The position numbers and the translations under genes are program-made. Of a DNA stretch of 10,356 nt, positions 5,468 through 10,356 are shown in pieces (position 1 is the first letter of the stretch; each line of letters starts with the position of its first letter). The notes beneath the pieces are model-generated. The model was not told the origin of the DNA, ran no database searches, and was given only the letters and a program-made list of their open reading frames with translations. Location: contig JAHZEH010000048.1 in assembly GCA_019421925.1 (NCBI GenBank), forward strand, positions 297 to 10,652. The letters run 5' to 3'. The stretch comes from Clostridia bacterium. Lineage in GTDB: Bacteria > Bacillota > Clostridia > Christensenellales > CALWSW01.

Positions 5468-6529
5468 TTAGATCTCCAGTTTCTTGAGCTCAACCTTGCC
5501 GCGGTTCATCCAGGTCTTGGGCGCAACGCCGTCGAAGAGGTTGGCCATATGGTTGGCAAGGCGCAGGGGAGAACGGCTCATGGCATGGACCGTGGTGCCG
5601 GCCATGTGGCTGGTGACGGTGCAGTTATCGAGCGCGATCATGCGGTAGTCAATGCTGGTGGGCTCCACATCGAACACGTCAAGGGCTGCGCCGCCGATCT
5701 TCTTGGCCTTGAGGGCCTCGTAGAGGGCGCCCTCGTCAACCAGACCGGAGCGGGCGGTGTTGACCAGGATGGCGGTGGGCTTCATCATGGCGATCTGCTT
5801 CTCGCCGACCATATGATAGGTCTCGGGGATCAGGCGGCAGTTGACGGAGACGATGTCGGACTCCTTCATGAGGGTGTCGAGATCGACAAACTTGACGTTG
5901 TACTTCTCGGCGGCCTCGTGGTTGGGATAGGCGTCATAGGCGATGACGTTGACGCTGAAGCCGGTGAGCTTCTTGGCGACCAGCTGGCCCACCATGCCGA
6001 AGCCGATGATGCCGACGGTCAGGCCTTCGAAGTCGGGGCTGTAGGACTTGTTGACATAGTCCTTGCGCCACCAGCCGGCCTTAACAGCGGCATGGCTGCG
6101 GGCGATGTTGCGGTATTCGGCGAGCATCATGCCGATGGTGAAATCGGAAACAGCTTCGGCGTTGCGGCCGGCGTTGTTGAAGACCATGATGCCCTTCTCG
6201 GTCATGTAGTCCACGCAGATGTTCTCCACGCCGGCGCGGAGGGTACCGACAGCCTTAAGCTTGGTGCAGGCGTCGATCACCTTTTTGTTGATGGGGCAGA
6301 ACTGGGTGATGATGACATCGGCGTCCTTGGCCAGGTCAACGATCTCGTCGCAGTTTTCCACAGCCTCGGGGCCGTTCTGCTCGAGGAGCAGGTTGATCTC
6401 GGACATGTCCATGCCGTTCTGATCCCACTGATAGCCCACGAGCTCGCAGCCCCTGTCAGCCCAGGATTTGAAACCGTCTACCATGTCCTTGTCGTTGATG
6501 TAGCCGTCGCCAATGATGAGAACTTTCAT
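5468..6529 (-). CDS. D-isomer-specific 2-hydroxyacid dehydrogenase family protein
   Basis: NAD(P)-dependent dehydrogenase interconverting a 2-hydroxy acid and a 2-keto acid; 353 residues, full length for the family. The Rossmann motif GFGMVG lies at 176-181, inside a nucleotide-binding domain inserted in the catalytic domain. Asp199 at the end of the next strand suggests NAD(H). The catalytic triad is visible: Arg260 (NTARSG), Glu289 (DVFDVEP) and His308 (TSHMAGTT). The N-terminal substrate lobe contains LRAGVENI (97-104), where the family binds the carboxylate. The ribosome binding site (AAAGGCGG, about 10 nt upstream) is weaker than those of its neighbours. It is the middle gene of a three-gene unit, 40 bp after SDR copy 2. 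In this setting a sugar-derived keto or hydroxy acid is a likely substrate, but phosphoglycerate-, glyoxylate- or lactate-type activity cannot be excluded. Confidence 0.9.
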   Translation of the reverse strand: MKVLIIGDGYINDKDMVDGFKSWADRGCELVGYQWDQNGMDMSEINLLLEQNGPEAVENCDEIVDLAKDADVIITQFCPINKKVIDACTKLKAVGTLRAGVENICVDYMTEKGIMVFNNAGRNAEAVSDFTIGMMLAEYRNIARSHAAVKAGWWRKDYVNKSYSPDFEGLTVGIIGFGMVGQLVAKKLTGFSVNVIAYDAYPNHEAAEKYNVKFVDLDTLMKESDIVSVNCRLIPETYHMVGEKQIAMMKPTAILVNTARSGLVDEGALYEALKAKKIGGAALDVFDVEPTSIDYRMIALDNCTVTSHMAGTTVHAMSRSPLRLANHMANLFDGVAPKTWMNRGKVELKKLEI

Positions 6530-6569
6530 AACAGTTTACCGCCTTTCGCACTTGTAAATAATATTGGGA

Positions 6570-7334
6570 TTAGCGCATCAGCATACCGCCGCTGACGTCA
6601 ACCGTAGCGCCGAGCATGTAGGAGTTGCGCGGGGAAACAAGGAAAGCCACGATGTCGGCCATCTCCTCGGGCGTGCCGACGCGGCCCATGGGGATGCGGG
6701 TCTTGTAGTACTCGGCCTTCTCCTCGGTCAGGAAACCCTCGCCAACGCGGGCAGTCATGCCGGGGGCGATGGAGTTGACGATGATGCCCTTGCTGCCCAT
6801 CTCGCGGGCCAGGGAGACCGTGAAAGCCACGACGCCCGCCTTAGCGGCGGCATAGTGGGCATGATAGGTCGTCGAGCCCTTGAAAGCGGCCTGGGAGGAG
6901 AAGTTGAGGATCTTGCCCTGCATGTTGTTGTTGACCCAGTAGTTGGTCAGCCAGCGGTTGGTGAGGAATACGCCCGTGAGGTTGACGTCCATGGTGCGGT
7001 ACCAGGTGTCGAGGGGCATGTCCTTGACCATGTCCGTGGGCCAGAGCATGGCGGAATAGATGAGGATGTCCACCTTGCCGAACTTTTCGATGGCGAATTT
7101 GAACAGCGCGTCCACCTGATCCTCTTTGGCGGCGTCGCACTTATAGGAGTAGGCGCAGCTCTCGCCCGCGGCGGCATGCATGTCCGCCAGGCTGGCCTTG
7201 GCCTTCTCGTCGTTGCTGGAATAGGCGATAACAACCTTGGCGCCCTCCTCGACGAGGCGCAGGCTGCATGCGCGGCCGATGTTGCTCGAACCGCCGACAA
7301 CAACTGCTACTTTGTCTTTCAAGCCCAGATCCAT
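6570..7334 (-). CDS. Short-chain dehydrogenase/reductase (SDR), copy 2
   Basis: Classical SDR of 254 residues, paralogous to the gene at 4580-5335 (shared MDLGLK start, NFSSQAAF, KAGVV, VNSIAPG, IPMGR and GTPEEM blocks). Cofactor turn VGGSSNIG at 13-20, again with Asn replacing the second Gly of GxxxGxG. Catalytic residues are Asn118, Ser147, Tyr161 and Lys165 (YAAAK). The NNAG position reads YSAM (93-96). The second strand ends KVVIAYSSN without an acidic residue, which leaves NADP(H) possible. It is the first gene of the operon behind the dyad-containing promoter at 7452-7480. The start is preceded by GAGAGGG 8 nt upstream. Two SDRs around one hydroxyacid dehydrogenase suggest consecutive redox steps, for example epimerisation via a keto intermediate, or parallel substrates; which one is not decidable here. 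Confidence 0.92.
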   Translation of the reverse strand: MDLGLKDKVAVVVGGSSNIGRACSLRLVEEGAKVVIAYSSNDEKAKASLADMHAAAGESCAYSYKCDAAKEDQVDALFKFAIEKFGKVDILIYSAMLWPTDMVKDMPLDTWYRTMDVNLTGVFLTNRWLTNYWVNNNMQGKILNFSSQAAFKGSTTYHAHYAAAKAGVVAFTVSLAREMGSKGIIVNSIAPGMTARVGEGFLTEEKAEYYKTRIPMGRVGTPEEMADIVAFLVSPRNSYMLGATVDVSGGMLMR

Positions 7335-7451
7335 AAGAATACCCTCTCTTTCAAAGCAGAATGTTCATTTGAAACCCTGTTGGAAATTCACGTTTTTTTG
7401 ATCTTAAAATAACGATATGCGCCCATTTGCATCCATTTCATGACTGCTATA

Positions 7452-7480
7452 AGTATAACGTCGTATGACGTGTGTGTCAA
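7452..7480 (-). promoter_or_regulatory. Promoter of the SDR-dehydrogenase operon with embedded operator
   Basis: On the minus strand TTGACA (7475-7480), exactly 17 bp, TATACT (7452-7457); expected start near 7445, leader about 110 nt. The spacer contains the perfect dyad ACGTC-GTAT-GACGT (plus strand, 7458-7471). A protein bound there would cover the promoter between -10 and -35, a classic repressor position. The adjacent GntR-family gene is the obvious candidate. Confidence 0.85.
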
Positions 7481-7521
7481 TAGCATCCCGGCAGATTCTT
7501 TTGCCCCGCGTTGCCCGGAAC

Positions 7522-7537
7522 GGCGCGAAAGCGCGCC
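7522..7537. other. GC-rich hairpin between the GntR gene and the SDR operon promoter
   Basis: GGCGCG-AAAG-CGCGCC, a 6-bp GC-only stem located 50 bp after the GntR stop codon. No U-run follows on either strand. It may be a weak or Rho-assisted 3' end; some GntR transcripts could therefore read into the SDR operon. Confidence 0.35.
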
Positions 7538-7586
7538 TTCCTCCAGAGGCAGTGGAACAATTGAGACGGAAGTTTCTTTTTTGATA

Positions 7587-8336
7587 TTACTTCATGGCAT
7601 TATTCAGAAAACTCTGGGTCGCAGCAATCTTAAATTTGTCCCCCGCAATGATCTGCTTGGAACGATAGATGGGGTGGAATTTTTCATCCATACATTTGCC
7701 GTTGACAATCATCACCGGCGAATTGGGACTGATCCGGAGCAGATCGGCCTCATGCTTGGAGGCGAAAGAGAGCTCGATCGTCATATCCAGGGAGGCGATT
7801 TGAACATGGAATTTGCTTTCCAGCAGGCGGGCGATGGACTGGAGCCCCTCCCTCCCCTCCTCCAACAGCGCGGAGAAGTCCTCGGAAAAACAGGTCTTTT
7901 CAATAATGGCTGGCTCCTCGTCCGCATAGCGTACCCGCTCGATATAGACCACCCGGTCCCCCTGCTGGACGCCGAGAGCACGCGCGTCCGCCTCCGTGGC
8001 CTTGATAAACCCCCGGAAGATGACCTCCGTACGGGGGGTGATCCCGCTGTTCAGGCAGTCCGCCGTGAAGCTGTTGACGCCGACGACGTGGCGGCTGTGC
8101 TTGGGGGGATTGACAAAGGTGCCCGTCCCGTGGCGCTTGATGAGATATCCCTCCTCCACCAGCTCCTCAATGGCCCGGCGGACCGTGATGCGGCTGACGT
8201 TGTAGATCTCCATCATCTCGGCCTCGGAGGGGATGCGGGTATTGGGTTCGAAGGTATGATTATAGATACCGGCTTTGATATCGTTTTTTACTTTTTCATA
8301 GAGGTGTTCAGCGGCTCCGCCCGGCAGGACATTCAT
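7587..8336 (-). CDS. GntR-family transcriptional regulator with UTRA effector domain (HutC-type)
   Basis: DNA-binding regulator, 249 residues. An N-terminal winged helix-turn-helix (about 10-76) carries the family signature: RIPSEAEMMEIYNVSRITV, RRAIEELVEEGYLIKRH, GTGTFV. A C-terminal UTRA ligand domain (about 95-240) follows, with the typical RVVYIERVRYADEEPAIIEK strand pair. UTRA domains usually bind a small sugar, sugar phosphate or acid metabolite that releases the repressor from DNA. The start is supported by GGAGGAGG 6 nt upstream. It is transcribed in the same direction as the SDR operon it precedes, from its own extended -10 promoter. The dyad in the SDR promoter and the half-site in the kinase copy 2 promoter are the likely targets. 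This is inferred from proximity and position; the dyad (GT-N2-TA-N2-AC core) is a longer-spaced relative of the HutC-subfamily consensus. Confidence 0.93.
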   Translation of the reverse strand: MNVLPGGAAEHLYEKVKNDIKAGIYNHTFEPNTRIPSEAEMMEIYNVSRITVRRAIEELVEEGYLIKRHGTGTFVNPPKHSRHVVGVNSFTADCLNSGITPRTEVIFRGFIKATEADARALGVQQGDRVVYIERVRYADEEPAIIEKTCFSEDFSALLEEGREGLQSIARLLESKFHVQIASLDMTIELSFASKHEADLLRISPNSPVMIVNGKCMDEKFHPIYRSKQIIAGDKFKIAATQSFLNNAMK

Positions 8337-8373
8337 TGATATCCTCCTCCAAATCAGACGAGTGTTTTAAGTG

Positions 8374-8401
8374 GTTCTATGACATTATAGCACGTTCTAT
8401 G
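8374..8401 (-). promoter_or_regulatory. GntR gene promoter flanked by a direct repeat
   Basis: On the minus strand TGCTATAAT gives an extended -10 (TATAAT at 8384-8389) with only a weak -35. The 8-bp direct repeat GTTCTATG (8374-8381 and 8394-8401, 20 bp apart, about two helical turns) brackets the -10 box and may be a regulator site. Confidence 0.6.
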
Positions 8402-8420
8402 CCTCATCGCCAGCTTTTCA

Positions 8421-8448
8421 TTGACAGGACGGGCCCGGTTGTTATAAT
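8421..8448 (+). promoter_or_regulatory. Promoter of the rightward one-TM protein gene
   Basis: TTGACA (8421-8426), 16-bp spacer, TATAAT (8443-8448): both boxes are consensus. The expected start is near 8455. It is arranged back-to-back with the GntR promoter, marking the boundary of the sugar locus. Confidence 0.85.
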
Positions 8449-8465
8449 GAACTCAAACACATGGA

Positions 8466-8960
8466 ATGGAGATGGATTTTATCATGGAGACCCCATTGAC
8501 CCCTGTCCCCGAAAACTCCGTCCCCCAGGCCGGACCCGGCAGCCTGGCAGAGATCCGGGATCTTCTGCTGGAGGAGCGGGAGCGCTCCAAAAAGCGGCTT
8601 CTTCACTCCCGCATCCGCACAGCAGCGGCGCTGGTCGCGGCCATAGCCGCCCTGTTTGTGCTTCTCCAGGCTGGGGGCCTCGTCTCACAGGCGTCGGATA
8701 TGCTGGAAGAGGCCTCAGGCATCGTGGAGGAGGCCGCCCAGGTGGACCTGGTCCGGCTGTCAGACAGCCTGCAGGCTTTCATCGACAGCACCAACACCGA
8801 AATGACCCTGGCCCTGCGCGGCATCTCAGGCATCAACTTCGCAGGGCTCAACGCCGGCATCATCGGCTTCTCCCAGGTGGACTTCGCCGCTCTCAACGAC
8901 TCCATCCGCTCCCTCTCCACCGTTGTGGGCGGCATGTCCAGGCTGTTTGGGGGGCGCTAG
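8466..8960 (+). CDS. Uncharacterised membrane-anchored protein with one TM helix and 15-residue repeats
   Basis: Function unknown; 164 residues from the first ATG. The N-terminus is Pro-rich (1-25), followed by a charged helix (29-51), one transmembrane helix (about 52-70, TAAALVAAIAALFVLLQAGG), then a C-terminal part predicted outside the membrane because Lys/Arg cluster before the helix. The C-terminal part is rich in small and acidic residues and contains a 15-residue periodicity: QVDLVRLSDSL (92), GINFAGLNAGI (122), QVDFAALNDSI (137), with a degenerate unit at 107. It ends RLFGGR. Similar small TM proteins with an (I/V)DF..LN..I motif near the C-terminus are, to my knowledge, common in gut Clostridia and uncharacterised. 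Start uncertain: ATGs at 8466, 8472 and 8484 are in frame; the promoter start near 8455 and GGAG at 8468-8471 make 8484 plausible. Monocistronic, between a consensus promoter and a terminator. Confidence 0.8.
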   Translation: MEMDFIMETPLTPVPENSVPQAGPGSLAEIRDLLLEERERSKKRLLHSRIRTAAALVAAIAALFVLLQAGGLVSQASDMLEEASGIVEEAAQVDLVRLSDSLQAFIDSTNTEMTLALRGISGINFAGLNAGIIGFSQVDFAALNDSIRSLSTVVGGMSRLFGGR

Positions 8961-9000
8961 AAAAAAACTCCTGCTGCAAATTTGCAGCAGGAGTTTTTTT
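8961..9000. terminator. Perfect 40-nt palindromic bidirectional terminator
   Basis: The 20 nt A7-CTCCTGCTGCAAA are followed directly by their exact reverse complement ending in T7. It begins on the base after the stop codon of the rightward gene and ends 6 bp before the stop codon of the leftward transporter, so it serves both convergent genes. The hairpin loop would form from the central AAATTT. Confidence 0.92.
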
Positions 9001-9006
9001 CTCTCC

Positions 9007-9819
9007 CTACCCCAGCGCAACGTCCAGGATCATCATACAGGCAAAGCCCAGGATGCATCCCCAGGTGGCAAAGTGGGCCCCCTCATGGTCGCCCGCCTGG
9101 GCCTCCGGGATGAGCTCTTCCACCACCACATACATCATGGCGCCCGCCGCAAAAGCCAGCGCATAGGGCAGGATTGGCTCCATCGCCACCACCAGCCACG
9201 CCCCCAGCACGCCCGCAATGGGCTCAATGACGCCCGAAGCCTGACCATAGAGGAAGCTCTTTGTGCGGGAGAGGCCCTCCCGGCGCAGGGGAATGGACAC
9301 CGCCGCGCCCTCGGGAAAATTCTGAATTCCAATGCCTATGGCCACCGCCAGGGCAGCCAGCATGGCCCCCGAGTCCGCCCCCGTGCTGGGAGCCCCAAAG
9401 GCCACGCCCACAGCAAGCCCCTCGGGGATATTGTGCAGGGTGATGGAGAGCACCAACAGGATACTGCGGCGCAGATGGGTATGGATGCCCTCCTCCTCGC
9501 TCGAACCGAAATGCATGTGGGGCATCACCTTGTCCGCCAGCCAGAGGAAAGCGGCGCCCCCCACAAAACCGATCGCCGCCACCAGCCAGGCGGGCAGCGC
9601 GCCCCCCTCCGCCATCTCAATGGCGGGGGCAAGAAGCGACCAGAAACTTGCCGCGATCATGACGCCGGAGGCAAAGCCCAGCATCATATTTAAAATTCTC
9701 TTGTTGATCTCCCTAAAAAAGAATACCAGCGCCGCACCCAGGGCGGTCATGCCCCAGGTGAAGAGCGTCGCAAGCAGAGCCATCGTCACAGGGCCCTGCC
9801 TGGCAAGCCAGTCCATCAT
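9007..9819 (-). CDS. ZIP-family divalent metal transporter
   Basis: Integral membrane carrier for divalent metals such as zinc, probably importing into the cytoplasm; 270 residues from the chosen start, close to E. coli ZupT in length. About eight hydrophobic segments are visible. The metal-site helices carry HNIPEG (129-134) and QNFPEG (166-171), the two signature motifs of the GufA/ZupT-type ZIP branch, and EELIPE (234-239) lies in a later helix. The loop before the first signature is His-rich (H101, H103, H113, H115), typical of a metal-handling cytoplasmic loop. Start: GAGGAGG at 9829-9835 is 9 nt from the ATG at 9819; an ATG at 9828 would abut the Shine-Dalgarno, and a frame extension to 9891 enters the upstream terminator. 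It is separated from the histidine kinase by a terminator, and no metal-responsive site was recognised upstream. Metal specificity is not readable. Confidence 0.9.
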   Translation of the reverse strand: MMDWLARQGPVTMALLATLFTWGMTALGAALVFFFREINKRILNMMLGFASGVMIAASFWSLLAPAIEMAEGGALPAWLVAAIGFVGGAAFLWLADKVMPHMHFGSSEEEGIHTHLRRSILLVLSITLHNIPEGLAVGVAFGAPSTGADSGAMLAALAVAIGIGIQNFPEGAAVSIPLRREGLSRTKSFLYGQASGVIEPIAGVLGAWLVVAMEPILPYALAFAAGAMMYVVVEELIPEAQAGDHEGAHFATWGCILGFACMMILDVALG

Positions 9820-9891
9820 AAGCTCCATCCTCCTCGCGCAAACTCCTAATGATATTAGTATGCCGCAACCAGAGGGTTTGCACAAGCACAA

Positions 9892-9933
9892 AAAGAGGGC
9901 CCTGCCGCTCGCTCAAGCGGCGGGGCCCTCTGG
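9892..9933 (-). terminator. Terminator of the histidine kinase gene
   Basis: A 16-bp stem with one mismatch (9894-9909 with 9916-9931, AGAGGGCCC...GGGCCCTCT), followed on the minus strand by TTTTTGTG. It begins just after the kinase stop codon (9936-9938) and separates the kinase from the transporter. Confidence 0.88.
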
Positions 9934-9935
9934 AA

Positions 9936-10356
9936 CTATTCGCTGAGCGCTCCCGTTTGGAAGGCCCCGCCCCGCTGAAGCGGCAGGCGCACCACAATGG
10001 TGGTACCCTCGCCCACAACGCTTTGAAGGGAGATTTTTCCCTCCATGCACTCCACCGCGTGCCTGACAATGGAGAGGCCCAGGCCGGTGCCCCCCGTCTT
10101 TTTGGAGCGGCTCTTATCCACACAGTAAAAGCGCTCAAAGACCCGGCTCTGGTGCTCCAGGGGGATGCCGATTCCCGTATCCGCCACAGTGATGACGGCA
10201 CAGCCGCCCTCGGGCATGATGCTCAGGCGCACCTTGCCGCCCTGCTTGTTGTACTTGACGGCGTTCTCCACCAGGTTGTGGAGCACCTCCTCCACCATGC
10301 GGCGGTTGGCTCGAATCGCGGGCACCTTGCACACTGCCTCAACCAACACCCCTTTC
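9936..10356 (-). CDS. Sensor histidine kinase, C-terminal ATPase domain (partial; N-terminus beyond window)
   Basis: The last 139 codons of a two-component sensor kinase. The frame is open through the right edge, so the GTG at 10349 is not the start. Reading N- to C-terminally it shows the N box NLVENAVKYN, the G1 box DTGIGIP, an F-box region FERFYCVDKSRSKKTG, the G2 box GTGLGLSIV, and a final GEGTTIVVRLP strand. These are the ATP-binding motifs of the HATPase_c domain. The phospho-accepting His and the sensor region lie outside. The pattern, including KGV at the very edge and the RFYCVDKSRS stretch, resembles PhoR/WalK-type membrane kinases, but the signal cannot be inferred. A short tail of about 12 residues follows the domain. 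The partner response regulator is presumably to the right. Confidence 0.93.
   Translation of the reverse strand, partial: KGVLVEAVCKVPAIRANRRMVEEVLHNLVENAVKYNKQGGKVRLSIMPEGGCAVITVADTGIGIPLEHQSRVFERFYCVDKSRSKKTGGTGLGLSIVRHAVECMEGKISLQSVVGEGTTIVVRLPLQRGGAFQTGALSE

Noticed and set aside
4583..6595. 670-codon open frame on the plus strand opposite SDR copy 1 and the dehydrogenase
   Set aside because: It spans two genes and their spacer with the same low-complexity Gly/His/Asp/Val composition; the minus-strand genes have full catalytic motifs and ribosome binding sites.
8961..9000. Perfect 40-nt palindrome as a transposon end or recombination site
   Set aside because: Its A and T runs and its position between two convergent stop codons fit a bidirectional terminator; no transposase or target duplication is present.
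1..10356. CRISPR array, tRNA, rRNA, phage or insertion sequence, defence system
   Set aside because: No regularly spaced repeats, cloverleaf, integrase, transposase or defence-type domain was recognised on either strand.

Overview
The window looks like a chromosomal stretch of an anaerobic gut Clostridia (Oscillospiraceae-like) bacterium. This is inferred from the moderately GC-rich genes, the AT-rich intergenic spacers, strong AGGAGG-type ribosome binding sites, near-consensus sigma-A promoters and hairpin-plus-U-run terminators. No phylogenetic marker is present, so the placement is tentative. No tRNA, rRNA, CRISPR or insertion sequence was seen.

Positions 1 to about 8340 are a carbohydrate or polyol dissimilation locus read entirely leftward (minus strand). 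In transcription order it holds a GntR/UTRA regulator (7587-8336), an SDR oxidoreductase (6570-7334), a D-2-hydroxyacid dehydrogenase (5468-6529), a second SDR (4580-5335), an FGGY sugar kinase resembling L-xylulose kinase (2546-4069), and a second, gapless 507-residue FGGY kinase (423-1946). Two of the enzyme types are therefore present as paralogous pairs. The three-gene oxidoreductase unit and each kinase has its own promoter with an exact TTGACA -35 box and a 17-bp spacer. The SDR promoter carries a perfect dyad (ACGTC-N4-GACGT) between -35 and -10, and the second-kinase promoter keeps one half of it, so the GntR protein is a good candidate repressor of both. The likely logic is that the SDRs interconvert a polyol, ketose or sugar acid, the kinases phosphorylate the keto-sugar, and the dehydrogenase handles a 2-hydroxy/2-keto acid. 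The substrate cannot be read from the sequence, and no transporter, aldolase or epimerase lies in the window.

The gene-free stretches hold real structure. Left of the first kinase there is a compact promoter-structured RNA-terminator unit (about 179-329) that looks like an undescribed small RNA, followed by another strong leftward promoter (83-111) that leaves the window. The leader of the first kinase is a nest of inverted repeats (1969-2046). Between the kinases sits an orphan plus-strand terminator. Upstream of the second kinase is a second candidate promoter with a 24-codon ORF.

From 8340 rightward the content changes. A rightward gene for a small one-TM protein with 15-residue repeats (8466-8960) is followed by a perfect 40-nt palindromic bidirectional terminator, a leftward ZIP-family metal transporter (9007-9819), and the C-terminal ATPase part of a sensor histidine kinase (9936 to window end). 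These have no evident link to the sugar locus.
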